Assembly (NCBI GenBank): GCA_023253295.1
Contig: JALRGZ010000297.1
Coordinates: 1 to 15,322 of the forward strand
DNA length: 15,322 bases
From: Flavobacterium sp.
GTDB taxonomy: Bacteria; Bacteroidota; Bacteroidia; Flavobacteriales; Flavobacteriaceae
Direction of reading: 5' to 3'
The notes beneath the pieces are model-generated. The model did no database searches. It had not been told where the DNA came from and was given only the letters and a program-made list of their open reading frames with translations. Made by a program: the position numbers and the translations under genes. This document shows positions 1 through 6,673 of the stretch, one piece after another. Each line of letters opens with the position of its first letter. Position 1 is the stretch's first letter.

Positions 1-1
1 A

Positions 2-106
2 GATAAGATTACTTTCTCAGGTGTTACTTACAACATTGATAGCATTCAAGAGCATTCAGCATTAGGTGCAGTCATCCTGTATAGAATCATAGCAGTCAAA
101 GGTTAA
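2..106 (+). CDS. Partial phage-like protein, possible head-tail joining/head-closure protein (3' end only)
   Basis: This frame is open from the window edge and ends at TAA 104-106, giving 34 residues that end in ALGAVILYRIIAVKG. The pattern of a short beta-rich tail with a 'GVTYNID' strand followed by 'LGA-ILYRI' resembles the C-terminus of small phage head-closure or head-tail connector proteins. This is recognition by eye only, because the fragment is too short for a firm family call. A second small gene follows three bases later, which is the typical spacing in a phage structural module. The bases AAAGG just before the stop (98-102) would serve as a Shine-Dalgarno site for that next gene, a feature most other genes in this window lack. 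Identity is tentative; what is firm is that the frame is open and does not belong to the neighbouring transporter. Confidence 0.4.
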   Translation, partial: DKITFSGVTYNIDSIQEHSALGAVILYRIIAVKG

Positions 107-109
107 GAT

Positions 110-274
110 ATGATTACTGCTGATACTTCCAAGCTAGAAAAGCAACTGCAGGATTATGTACTAGAAGCTACTAAAAGACTAGAGAATGTAGCAGCAGGTC
201 TTGCTTATGAACTTACAGTAGCAGCTAGTGCAAATACTCCAGGACTAATGAATCCTGTATATTTTTGGATATAA
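110..274 (+). CDS. 5' part of a phage-like tail-completion (HK97 gp10-like) gene, fused to antisense transporter sequence
   Basis: The frame starts at ATG 110, seven bases after an AAAGG site, and runs 54 codons to TAA 272-274. Residues 1 to about 44 begin MITADTSKLEKQLQDY and continue as a charged amphipathic helix followed by A-x-x-AANTP-like spacing (AASANTPG). That layout, a long helix leading into an 'A..A..(N)TP.G' turn, is typical of HK97 gp10-like minor tail or neck proteins, which usually continue for another 80-100 residues. Here the remaining residues (GLMNPVYFWI) are only the antisense reading of the symporter gene, so the true gene is cut at about base 230-241. I infer phage origin from this pattern and from the tandem small-gene layout; no search was possible. 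It could instead be an unrelated small coiled-coil protein. Confidence 0.4.
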   Translation: MITADTSKLEKQLQDYVLEATKRLENVAAGLAYELTVAASANTPGLMNPVYFWI

Positions 275-1548
275 GTAAATCCTCCTACTCCTCCAATTCC
301 TAAAACATCATTCCATGTAAATAATACTGCAAGAACCATAGAAGCAAAAACAGCATATCTACCAATGTTTACCTGAGCTCTATCTGAAGCACTTTTTTGA
401 ATGTATTTTTTATGAACGTCTAAAGTATAAATCGTAGAAATACTATTCACTTTACCTGCTAACGAAGCTACAATAGCTGCTGTTAATGCCGCCACTGATA
501 ACCCTTTTAATCCTGTAGGCAAGAATGTCAACATCGCCGAGTAAGCACCGTCTTTTCCTCCTACTAATTGTGGTAAATGACCTCCTTCGTATAAAACATA
601 AGCTGCAATACCCGGTAACATTACAATTACAGGCATTAACAATTTTAACAATCCTGCAAATAAAATTCCAGTACGAGCTGTAGTTAAGTCAGCTCCAAGA
701 GCTCTTTGTGTGATGTATTGGTTACATCCCCAATAGTTCAGGTTAATAATCCAGATACCTGCTAAATACGATAACACTCCAGGGAAAGTCAAATATTTGT
801 CAATTTCTAATTGTGTAGAAGTAGCTGTTGGACGAGGAATAATCATCTTGAAATGTTCCGGTGCTTCTTGCATTAACACATTGAATCCTGCAATAGCATC
901 TTTTCCTACTCCAAAATATTCTCCTACCGTTGTCAAAGCAATGTAAGAAGTTACTAAACCTCCAATAATCAATACCGCTACTTGAATAACATCAGTATAG
1001 GCAACTACTTTCATACCTCCAAGAGAGATAATCAAAGCAAAAACGGCTAATCCTAACATAATTACATGCAGATAATCTCCTCCGGCTAATCCGTTGATTG
1101 CTACAGCTCCTAGATATAAAATAGAAGTCAAGTTTACAAAAACATATAAAAACAACCAGAAAACAGCCATAATCAACGCTGTAGTTTCATTGTATCTTGT
1201 TTTTAAGAATTGTGGCATGGTATAAATCTTGTTTTTCAAGTAAACAGGAATAAACCAAATCGCAATGATAATTAAGGCAATAGCAGCAACCCACTCGTAA
1301 GCAGCAACTGCAATTCCTAAGAAGAAACCTTCTCCACTCATTCCAATAAACTGCTCCGCAGAAATATTAGAAGCAATTAATGAAGCTCCAATAGCCCACC
1401 ATGTCAAAGTTCCTTCGGCTAAGAAATACGCCTTAGCATCGTGTTCGTTTTGTTCACGCTTACGGTAAACGATATACCCATAAATGGATACAATTAAAAA
1501 GTAGATTATAAACACTGCATAATCCGCAAATTCGAGACTTGAGCTCAT
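205..1548 (-). CDS. Sodium/sugar symporter of the SSS (SGLT) family, 3'-truncated
   Basis: This encodes an inner-membrane sodium-coupled solute transporter, very similar in pattern to Vibrio parahaemolyticus vSGLT. Visible landmarks are YFLAEGTLTWWAIGASLI (41-58), NISAEQFIGMSG (61-72), NLNYWGCNQYITQR (269-282, the sugar-contact segment including the gating Tyr), AAIVASLAGKVNS (357-369, the sodium-site helix, with one of the two adjacent serines replaced by Ala) and YIQKYTG (426-432, carrying the substrate-contact Gln). Family members continue after SPG-x-x-A with a 'FLLGxFWK' helix and about 100 further residues. Here the frame instead ends in LAATVSS and stops, because the 3' end comes from the foreign sequence below base 229. 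About three to four C-terminal membrane segments are missing, so the product as drawn should not work. The start ATG is at 1546-1548, with an A/T-rich leader and no Shine-Dalgarno site. The sugar specificity cannot be read from the sequence. Confidence 0.9.
   Translation of the reverse strand: MSSSLEFADYAVFIIYFLIVSIYGYIVYRKREQNEHDAKAYFLAEGTLTWWAIGASLIASNISAEQFIGMSGEGFFLGIAVAAYEWVAAIALIIIAIWFIPVYLKNKIYTMPQFLKTRYNETTALIMAVFWLFLYVFVNLTSILYLGAVAINGLAGGDYLHVIMLGLAVFALIISLGGMKVVAYTDVIQVAVLIIGGLVTSYIALTTVGEYFGVGKDAIAGFNVLMQEAPEHFKMIIPRPTATSTQLEIDKYLTFPGVLSYLAGIWIINLNYWGCNQYITQRALGADLTTARTGILFAGLLKLLMPVIVMLPGIAAYVLYEGGHLPQLVGGKDGAYSAMLTFLPTGLKGLSVAALTAAIVASLAGKVNSISTIYTLDVHKKYIQKSASDRAQVNIGRYAVFASMVLAVLFTWNDVLGIGGVGGFTYIQKYTGFISPGVFALAATVSS
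229..243. other. Chimeric junction between phage-like DNA and symporter gene
   Basis: On the minus strand, codons through base 229 still give the family-typical symporter residues SPGVFA; below 229 the homology is lost. On the plus strand the phage-like frame still gives the plausible residues A-N-T-P up to base 241. The two sources therefore share roughly 12-15 bases, and the exact breakpoint cannot be placed inside them. A short shared stretch at a breakpoint is typical of assembly or amplification chimeras and of microhomology-mediated recombination. There is no direct repeat, att-like core, integrase or transposon end here. Confidence 0.6.
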
Positions 1549-1623
1549 AAAAATTGAGTTTTTAGTTGGTTAATATTAAGTTATTTAGATTTAAAAAACA
1601 GCTTGTTGAACAAACTATAACTT

Positions 1624-1652
1624 AAAATATAATTTCGTATATCACAAATCAA
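1624..1652 (-). promoter_or_regulatory. Possible promoter of the symporter gene
   Basis: Reading the minus strand, TTG (1652-1650) is followed after 18 nt by TATATTTT (1631-1624), one base off the Bacteroidota -7 pattern TAnnTTTG. It would give a leader of roughly 70 nt before the ATG at 1548. The region is very AT-rich, so chance matches are likely. Confidence 0.3.
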
Positions 1653-1859
1653 GCTTGCAAAACTTACGAATTCCGATAAAATATTAGCTATAAAATTGTA
1701 CTTTAATTTTATTCTAACAGATTTTTTACGAAAAACGAAATCCAAAAGTAAAATAAAAATACTTATTTCCACTATTTTTTTAAGTGTTCAAACAACATTT
1801 AACAATTACAAAAACACTAAAAAACTAAAAATCAACAATCTAACACAATTTAAAACATC

Positions 1860-1884
1860 TTTTTTTTATTATACATAAAAAAAA
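1860..1884. repeat. A/T-only inverted repeat downstream of birA
   Basis: TTTTTTTTAT (1860-1869), a 5-nt spacer and ATAAAAAAAA (1875-1884) form a perfect 10-bp stem. It lies about 40-65 bases beyond the birA stop and could help end birA transcription. A stem with no G-C pair is weak, and such repeats arise easily in AT-rich DNA. Confidence 0.3.
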
Positions 1885-1925
1885 TGAAGCTAAAAAACAG
1901 TAGATTACAACAGTATATTGAATTT

Positions 1926-2654
1926 TTAATAAAGTAATTGAATTTCTTTAAGACCATATTCAGCTAAAGAATCATCCTCTAAAAGAACTACTAACTTCCC
2001 TTTTTTAGTTACCCCTTTTATAATCCCCATAAAAGGCTTGCCATTATTAATAGCAAAAGGCATTGGAATCTCTTTTTTAAAAAGTAAATCTGTATATTCA
2101 TCCCACAAAACCTGAGCATTAGTACCTATCAACTTTAAATTTTCTTGTAATCTATCAACAATAGTAACAACTAATTCTTCCTTGTCAAAAAAGGAATTAG
2201 AAACAACTGCCATTGAAGAAGCTTTGGGTAAATTTTCGAAATTAGTTTGATTTACATTCAAACCTATCCCTATAATAGAAGAAATAGTACCATCACTTTT
2301 TAAACTATTTTCAATTAATATGCCAGCTAATTTATAGTTGGCTGACATAATGTCGTTAGGCCATTTAATACTAAGATTTTTAATACCTAAACCTTTCAAA
2401 ACCTGTAATAAAGCTAAAGCAGTAGCTATATTTAGCTGATAAATCTCCTCAACTCCAACAAGCAACCCTTTAACAAAAACACTCATTATCAAATTCTTAG
2501 ACTTTTCAGAATTCCAAACCGCCCCCATTTGCCCTCTTCCTTTGGTTTGATTTTCTGCAGTAACTACTGTAAAATTTTCTAATTCCTGAGAAGCAGACAA
2601 GGCTTTCAGAAAATCATTTGTAGAATCTATGGCATCGAGTTTGATAAGTTTCAT
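1926..2654 (-). CDS. birA: Biotin--[acetyl-CoA-carboxylase] ligase, monofunctional
   Basis: This cytoplasmic enzyme activates biotin with ATP and transfers it to the lysine of biotin carboxyl carrier proteins, as in acetyl-CoA carboxylase. The 242-residue protein begins directly with the catalytic domain: STND (11-14), the biotinyl-adenylate loop KGRGQMG (38-44), KWPND (97-101), KLAGILIE (108-115, with the catalytic Lys) and GIGLNVN (129-135), then a small C-terminal beta domain. The N-terminal winged-helix DNA-binding domain of E. coli BirA is absent, so it is a ligase only and not the biotin repressor. The start ATG is at 2652-2654, right before the conserved first strand (MKLIKLDAIDSTND), and no upstream alternative is needed. 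It is transcribed divergently from rsfS, and its promoter is recognisable at 2729-2759. Confidence 0.95.
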   Translation of the reverse strand: MKLIKLDAIDSTNDFLKALSASQELENFTVVTAENQTKGRGQMGAVWNSEKSKNLIMSVFVKGLLVGVEEIYQLNIATALALLQVLKGLGIKNLSIKWPNDIMSANYKLAGILIENSLKSDGTISSIIGIGLNVNQTNFENLPKASSMAVVSNSFFDKEELVVTIVDRLQENLKLIGTNAQVLWDEYTDLLFKKEIPMPFAINNGKPFMGIIKGVTKKGKLVVLLEDDSLAEYGLKEIQLLY

Positions 2655-2696
2655 TGTACTTTTATTTTTGTAACAATTTTTAATATTATGTTAAGG

Positions 2697-2728
2697 TTCA
2701 AAAATAATGACAAAAAATGGTAACTTTA
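2697..2728 (+). promoter_or_regulatory. Possible promoter of rsfS-ftsH
   Basis: TAACTTTA (2721-2728) differs from TAnnTTTG in the last base only. The best upstream element is TTC (2697-2699), 21 nt away, in place of TTG. Start of transcription would fall near 2734, about 18 nt before the rsfS ATG. It directly abuts the opposing birA -7 element. Confidence 0.35.
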
Positions 2729-2759
2729 CAAACTTATTATAAAAACAATTCATGGCAAA
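2729..2759 (-). promoter_or_regulatory. Promoter of birA overlapping the rsfS start codon
   Basis: On the minus strand, TTTG (2759-2756) is followed after exactly 19 nt by TAAGTTTG (2736-2729), an exact fit to the Bacteroidota consensus TTTG-N19-TAnnTTTG. Transcription would begin near 2722, leaving a leader of about 65-70 nt before birA. The upstream element lies inside codons 2-3 of rsfS, and the spacer contains the rsfS ATG. Confidence 0.65.
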
Positions 2760-3123
2760 AAAGACTGTAAATAATGATGCACTATTAGCTAACATTATCA
2801 AAGGAATAGAAGAAGTAAAAGGAAATGATATAGATATTCTCGATCTTAGAGAAATAGATAGCGCTGTTTGCGACTATTTTGTTATCTGCAACGGAAATTC
2901 AAACACCCAAGTTAACGCAATTGTTAACTCCATTCAAAAAATTGTTTCTAAAGAAATCAAAGACAAACCTTGGCATGTTGAAGGAACTGACAATGCCGAA
3001 TGGGTTCTTATGGACTATGTAAATATAGTAGTTCATGTTTTTCAAAAACAAATTAGAGAATATTACAACATAGAAAGTTTGTGGGGAGATGCGAAAATCA
3101 CTACAATTGCAAACAAATACTAA
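2752..3123 (+). CDS. rsfS: Ribosomal silencing factor RsfS (Iojap/RsfS family)
   Basis: RsfS binds ribosomal protein uL14 on the large subunit and blocks joining with the small subunit, which lowers translation during starvation. The 123-residue length is normal for the family. Family landmarks are LDLREIDSAVCDYFVICNGNS (30-50), a Gln-Val/Ala-Ile helix after it, KPWHVEGTDNAEWVLMDY (72-89) and NIVVHVFQ...REYYNIESLWGDA (91-114). The start ATG has an A-rich upstream tract rather than a Shine-Dalgarno site. Two stop codons in tandem (TAATAA, 3121-3126) end it. ftsH follows after 19 nt with no terminator between, so the two are very probably one transcript. This pairing of a translation silencer with a membrane protease is seen in related genomes (from memory, not checked here). 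Confidence 0.95.
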   Translation: MAKKTVNNDALLANIIKGIEEVKGNDIDILDLREIDSAVCDYFVICNGNSNTQVNAIVNSIQKIVSKEIKDKPWHVEGTDNAEWVLMDYVNIVVHVFQKQIREYYNIESLWGDAKITTIANKY

Positions 3124-3142
3124 TAAAGAAAGATAAAAAATA

Positions 3143-5068
3143 ATGGCAAAAGATAACAATCCTAATCCTAATAAATTTAGAATAAGTCCTTGGTTAGTTT
3201 ACACTGCCATTTTACTTATTTTCTTATTTATAAGTTTTGTAACTGGTAGCTCCAGTCTACAAGAACCAGCTCAATTAACTTCTTCAAAATTCAACACCTA
3301 TCTGGAAAAAGGGCAAATTGAAAAAGTTATTGTTTATAACAAATCTGAAGCAGAAGTTTTTCTAAAACCTGAAGCCTTAAAAGACAAAGAACACCAAAGA
3401 GTAGCTAAAGATATCTTTGATCGACCTAACAAAGGACCTCAATACACTTTTGAAATTGGTAACGACCAAATATTCCAAACTAAATTAGAAAAAGCAGTTG
3501 ATGAAGGAAAACTTAAAGAGTTTAATTTCCTCCCAAAAAGCAATTGGTCAGACATCATCATTAGTTTACTTCCTGTAATTATCATTATCGCTGTATGGAT
3601 TTTTATCATGCGTAAGATGTCTGGTGGTGGAGCTGGAGGTGGTGGACAAATTTTCAATATTGGAAAATCTAAAGCCAAACTTTTTGATGAAAAAACTGAT
3701 GTAAAAACTACTTTTAAAGATGTAGCCGGACTTGAAGGAGCAAAAGAAGAAATACAAGAGATTGTTGAATTCTTAAAAAACCCTGAAAAATTCACTAATC
3801 TTGGAGGTAAAATCCCAAAAGGAGCACTACTTGTAGGCCCTCCCGGAACTGGTAAAACCTTATTAGCAAAAGCAGTAGCTGGAGAAGCACAAGTTCCATT
3901 TTTCTCTTTATCTGGTTCTGATTTCGTAGAAATGTTTGTAGGAGTTGGTGCTTCCAGAGTACGCGATTTATTCAAACAAGCTAAAGAAAAATCTCCTGCT
4001 ATTATTTTCATTGATGAGATTGACGCAGTAGGTAGAGCCAGAGGAAAAAACAACTTCTCTGGAGGAAACGACGAAAGAGAAAACACCCTAAACCAGCTAT
4101 TAACTGAAATGGATGGTTTTGGCTCTAACTCTAACGTAATTGTTTTGGCTGCCACTAACAGAGCCGATGTATTAGACAAAGCTTTAATGCGTGCCGGACG
4201 TTTTGACAGACAAATATTCGTTGACCTACCAGACGTTCGTGAACGCGCAGAAATTTTCAAAGTACACCTTGCTCCTTTGAAAAAAGTTGAAGGTTTAGAT
4301 TTAGACTTTTTAGCCAAACAAACTCCTGGATTCTCTGGAGCTGATATTGCTAACGTATGCAATGAAGCAGCTTTAATAGCGGCTCGAAATAACAAAACCG
4401 CTGTTGACAAACAAGATTTCCTTGATGCTGTAGACAGAATCGTTGGTGGTTTAGAAAAGAAAAACAAAATCATCACTCCTGAAGAGAAAAAAGCAATCGC
4501 TATACATGAAGCAGGCCATGCTACTGTTAGCTGGATGCTGGAACATGCAGCTCCTCTTATCAAAGTGACCATTGTACCTCGCGGACAGAGTTTAGGTGCT
4601 GCTTGGTACTTACCAGAAGAACGTCAAATTGTTCGTACAGACCAAATGTTAGACGAAATGTGTGCTACAATGGGTGGTCGTGCTGCCGAAAAAGTAACCT
4701 TCAATAAAATATCAACCGGAGCTTTAAGCGATTTAGAAAAAGTAACTCGTCAAGCACGCGCTATGGTAACCATTTACGGTTTAAATGATAAAATAGGAAA
4801 CGTAACTTATTACGATTCTACAGGTCAAGCTGAGTACAATTTCTCTAAACCTTACTCTGACGAAACAGCTCAAATAATTGACAAAGAAATCTCCTTACTT
4901 ATTGAAAGTCAATACAAAAGAGCTATTCAAATATTAGAAGAAAACAAAGACAAATTGCATCAACTTGCTGATATTCTTATAGAAAAAGAAGTTATTTTCA
5001 AAGACGATTTAGAGACTATTTTTGGAAAAAGAAGTTTTGACAAAAACTTAGAAGAAACTGTCTCTTAA
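3143..5068 (+). CDS. ftsH: ATP-dependent zinc metalloprotease FtsH
   Basis: FtsH is a membrane-anchored hexameric AAA+ protease that degrades damaged membrane proteins and selected soluble regulators. The 641 residues contain a cytoplasmic N-tail, TM1 (about 17-34), a periplasmic domain (35-135), TM2 (about 137-157), a glycine-rich linker (GGGAGGGG, 161-168), then the AAA module with Walker A GPPGTGKT (232-239), the pore-loop region around FVEMFVGVGASRVRD (261-275), Walker B IIFIDEID (287-294) and the second region of homology ATNRADVLDKALMRAGRFDR (337-356). The protease domain has the zinc motif HEAGH (455-459) and the third ligand Asp in TGALSDLEK (D530). All key residues are present. The C-tail is short and acidic. 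It is second in the rsfS-ftsH unit and is followed by a strong hairpin terminator. Confidence 0.98.
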   Translation: MAKDNNPNPNKFRISPWLVYTAILLIFLFISFVTGSSSLQEPAQLTSSKFNTYLEKGQIEKVIVYNKSEAEVFLKPEALKDKEHQRVAKDIFDRPNKGPQYTFEIGNDQIFQTKLEKAVDEGKLKEFNFLPKSNWSDIIISLLPVIIIIAVWIFIMRKMSGGGAGGGGQIFNIGKSKAKLFDEKTDVKTTFKDVAGLEGAKEEIQEIVEFLKNPEKFTNLGGKIPKGALLVGPPGTGKTLLAKAVAGEAQVPFFSLSGSDFVEMFVGVGASRVRDLFKQAKEKSPAIIFIDEIDAVGRARGKNNFSGGNDERENTLNQLLTEMDGFGSNSNVIVLAATNRADVLDKALMRAGRFDRQIFVDLPDVRERAEIFKVHLAPLKKVEGLDLDFLAKQTPGFSGADIANVCNEAALIAARNNKTAVDKQDFLDAVDRIVGGLEKKNKIITPEEKKAIAIHEAGHATVSWMLEHAAPLIKVTIVPRGQSLGAAWYLPEERQIVRTDQMLDEMCATMGGRAAEKVTFNKISTGALSDLEKVTRQARAMVTIYGLNDKIGNVTYYDSTGQAEYNFSKPYSDETAQIIDKEISLLIESQYKRAIQILEENKDKLHQLADILIEKEVIFKDDLETIFGKRSFDKNLEETVS

Positions 5069-5092
5069 TAAGGTAATTAATATAAATTATTT

Positions 5093-5134
5093 AAAATCTT
5101 AATTCAAAACCTCGTTTTGAATTAAGATTTTTTT
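5093..5134 (+). terminator. Intrinsic terminator of rsfS-ftsH
   Basis: A perfect 18-bp inverted repeat (5093-5110 and 5114-5131) with a 3-nt CTC loop ends in a T-run (5128-5134). It starts 25 bases after the ftsH stop. The stem is mostly A-T but long and without mismatch, so it should stop transcription well. Its A-run on the 5' side could also let it work on the opposite strand. Confidence 0.85.
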
Positions 5135-5141
5135 ATCTTTG
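5116..5141 (+). promoter_or_regulatory. Promoter of the LUD-cdsA-psd-ACBP-SOD unit
   Basis: TATCTTTG (5134-5141) matches the Bacteroidota -7 element TAnnTTTG exactly. The nearest TTTG (5116-5119) is only 14 nt upstream, shorter than the usual 17-23, so the upstream element is uncertain. Transcription would begin near 5147, about 30 nt before the first ATG. The element begins on the last T of the preceding terminator. Confidence 0.5.
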
Positions 5142-5178
5142 GACGGTTACAAATAATATATCAAGTACCTTAGAATAT

Positions 5179-5781
5179 ATGAGTCTTTTTAGAAAACTTT
5201 TTGGATCTAGTATTTCGCCATCAGATGAAGAAAAGGAAAGCCAAACTAATAATTTCTTTCCCGAAAACAACATTTCTGTTGACGAACGATTTATCTATAA
5301 TTTTAAAAAAAACGGGGGTAAATTTTTATACTGTGAGAACAATCAAGAAGTAAAAGATCAATTTGAAAACATTTTAGAAGAAAACGATTGGTTTGAGAGT
5401 GAAGTTCTTTGCTACGACCCTAAATTATTTGGACTTTTAGACGAAAATAAACTTTCTTACACTAATCCTTCCAGACCTAAATTTTTATTATCTAGTTGCG
5501 AAAATCTAATTGCAGAAGAAGGCTCTATCTTATTTTCATCAAAGCAAATCAAACAACACAAACCAAATGAATTACCTACAAACATTGTAGTTCTTGCCAC
5601 AACTAGTCAAATTCTGGCTATGAAAAGTGATGGTCTTAGCGCTATAAAAAAGAAATACGAAAGAGATTATCCTACCAATATCACCGCTATAAAATATTTT
5701 GAAAAAGCGAAAGAAGAAGACTTTACTCAATACGGCAGTTCTGCTAAAAATCTTTATTTACTGCTTTTAGAAGATCTTTAA
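5179..5781 (+). CDS. LUD domain-containing protein (LutC/YkgG-like), stand-alone
   Basis: This 200-residue soluble protein looks like a single LUD (lactate utilisation) domain as found in LutB and LutC. In LutABC systems this domain helps oxidise L-lactate, but here no LutA or LutB partner and no iron-sulfur cysteine motif are present. Recognisable segments are FIYNFKKNGGKFLYCENNQEVKD (38-60), which matches the opening strand-helix of the family, EGSILFSSKQIKQHKPNELPTNIVVLATTSQI (114-145), and a C-terminal stretch ending in a conserved leucine-rich strand. It has no signal peptide or membrane segment. It is first in a tight operon, with its stop one base from the cdsA ATG, so it is likely made together with phospholipid enzymes. 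The real function is unknown; transfer of the 'lactate utilisation' label would be unsafe. Confidence 0.8.
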   Translation: MSLFRKLFGSSISPSDEEKESQTNNFFPENNISVDERFIYNFKKNGGKFLYCENNQEVKDQFENILEENDWFESEVLCYDPKLFGLLDENKLSYTNPSRPKFLLSSCENLIAEEGSILFSSKQIKQHKPNELPTNIVVLATTSQILAMKSDGLSAIKKKYERDYPTNITAIKYFEKAKEEDFTQYGSSAKNLYLLLLEDL

Positions 5782-5782
5782 A

Positions 5783-6673
5783 ATGAATGAAACCCTAAAA
5801 AGATCAATATCAGGCGCTATCTACATAATATTACTATTAGCTTCTATATTATTCTCAACCGAAAGTTTTTTTATTCTTTTCGGTATTTTTTTACTTATTG
5901 CAGTATATGAATTTTGCAACCTAACGCAAGTAAATAAAACACTTCCGTTAATTGCAGCTTCTTTGATATATACAACAATAACCCTAATTAGTCACTATAA
6001 CAAATTTACGACGACTACTATCAATGAATATCTGGGAACTAATATTGAGATCACTGTCAATATTCAGCAACTTAATATTATTTTACTGGCAACTACGTTA
6101 GTTGTATCAGTAAAGTGTATTCTTTTTTTATTTTACGATAACGTACAAAAAATTAGCACTTCATCTAAATACCTTTACTTATTTGGTTACGTTACCCTAC
6201 CTTTTATTTTCATCACTAAAATTTCATTTGGTATCAAAGATTACAACCCAAAAATCATCATTGGACTTTTCCTTTTAATTTGGACCAATGATACTTTTGC
6301 TTATATCGTTGGGAAATCCATTGGCAAACACAAACTACTAGAACGCATTTCACCAAAAAAAACAATAGAAGGTTTTATAGGAGGAATTGTTTTTGCTATT
6401 GTTGCAGGTTATTTAATTTCTAAATTTTACATCAGTCCTAAAGCTGAATTCAGTAGACAATCAATATTAATTTGGACTTCAATTGCAACTATTGTTGGTG
6501 TTTTTGGAACCATAGGCGATTTAATCGAATCTAAATTTAAACGAATCGCAGGTGTAAAAGACAGTGGAAACATCATGCCTGGACACGGAGGTGTACTAGA
6601 TAGACTAGATAGTGTTATATTTGTAGCACCAATTATATTTTTATTTTATCAAATTTTAAATTATGTTTCATAA
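5783..6673 (+). CDS. cdsA: Phosphatidate cytidylyltransferase (CDP-diacylglycerol synthase)
   Basis: CdsA is an integral inner-membrane enzyme that makes CDP-diacylglycerol from phosphatidic acid and CTP, the branch point to all membrane phospholipids. The 296-residue protein is rich in hydrophobic helices, roughly eight membrane spans. The family signature runs from residue 250 to 276 (S-K-F-K-R, then K259-D260, PGHGG and DRLD), with WTNDTFAYIVGKSIGKHK (167-184) and SPKKTIEGFIGG (190-201) before it; all expected acidic and lysine positions are present. Its ATG lies one nt after the stop of the LUD gene, and its last codons overlap the psd start by 11 bases, which suggests translational coupling. 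Psd follows directly, but phosphatidylserine synthase (pssA), the step between them, is not in this window. Confidence 0.96.
   Translation: MNETLKRSISGAIYIILLLASILFSTESFFILFGIFLLIAVYEFCNLTQVNKTLPLIAASLIYTTITLISHYNKFTTTTINEYLGTNIEITVNIQQLNIILLATTLVVSVKCILFLFYDNVQKISTSSKYLYLFGYVTLPFIFITKISFGIKDYNPKIIIGLFLLIWTNDTFAYIVGKSIGKHKLLERISPKKTIEGFIGGIVFAIVAGYLISKFYISPKAEFSRQSILIWTSIATIVGVFGTIGDLIESKFKRIAGVKDSGNIMPGHGGVLDRLDSVIFVAPIIFLFYQILNYVS

Larger units (their letters stand above)
1549..1925. other. AT-rich intergenic region between birA and the symporter gene
   Basis: This is 377 bases with no credible gene. The short frames on either strand encode only Lys/Asn/Phe/Ile-rich strings without family features, as expected for AT-rich DNA. 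It holds the weak promoter at 1624-1652 and a pure A/T inverted repeat at 1860-1884. No convincing operator or riboswitch fold was seen. It lies downstream of birA and upstream of the symporter, both on the minus strand. Confidence 0.7.

Noticed and set aside
45..62. Direct repeat AGCATTCA twice, 10 bases apart
   Set aside because: It is short and within a coding frame, with no third copy; likely chance.
205..228. Genuine alternative C-terminus of the symporter (LAATVSS)
   Set aside because: These residues are the antisense of the phage-like frame and would end the protein within a membrane helix, so a foreign join explains them better.
1696..1878. Open frame of 60 codons on the plus strand in the gap before birA
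   Set aside because: Its product is an Asn/Lys/Phe-rich string without motifs, and the opposite strand is equally open; expected for AT-rich intergenic DNA.
3439..4572. Long 377-codon open frame on the minus strand inside ftsH
   Set aside because: It lies fully antisense to a complete ftsH with all motifs; its Ser/Ala/Pro-rich product is a codon-bias shadow.
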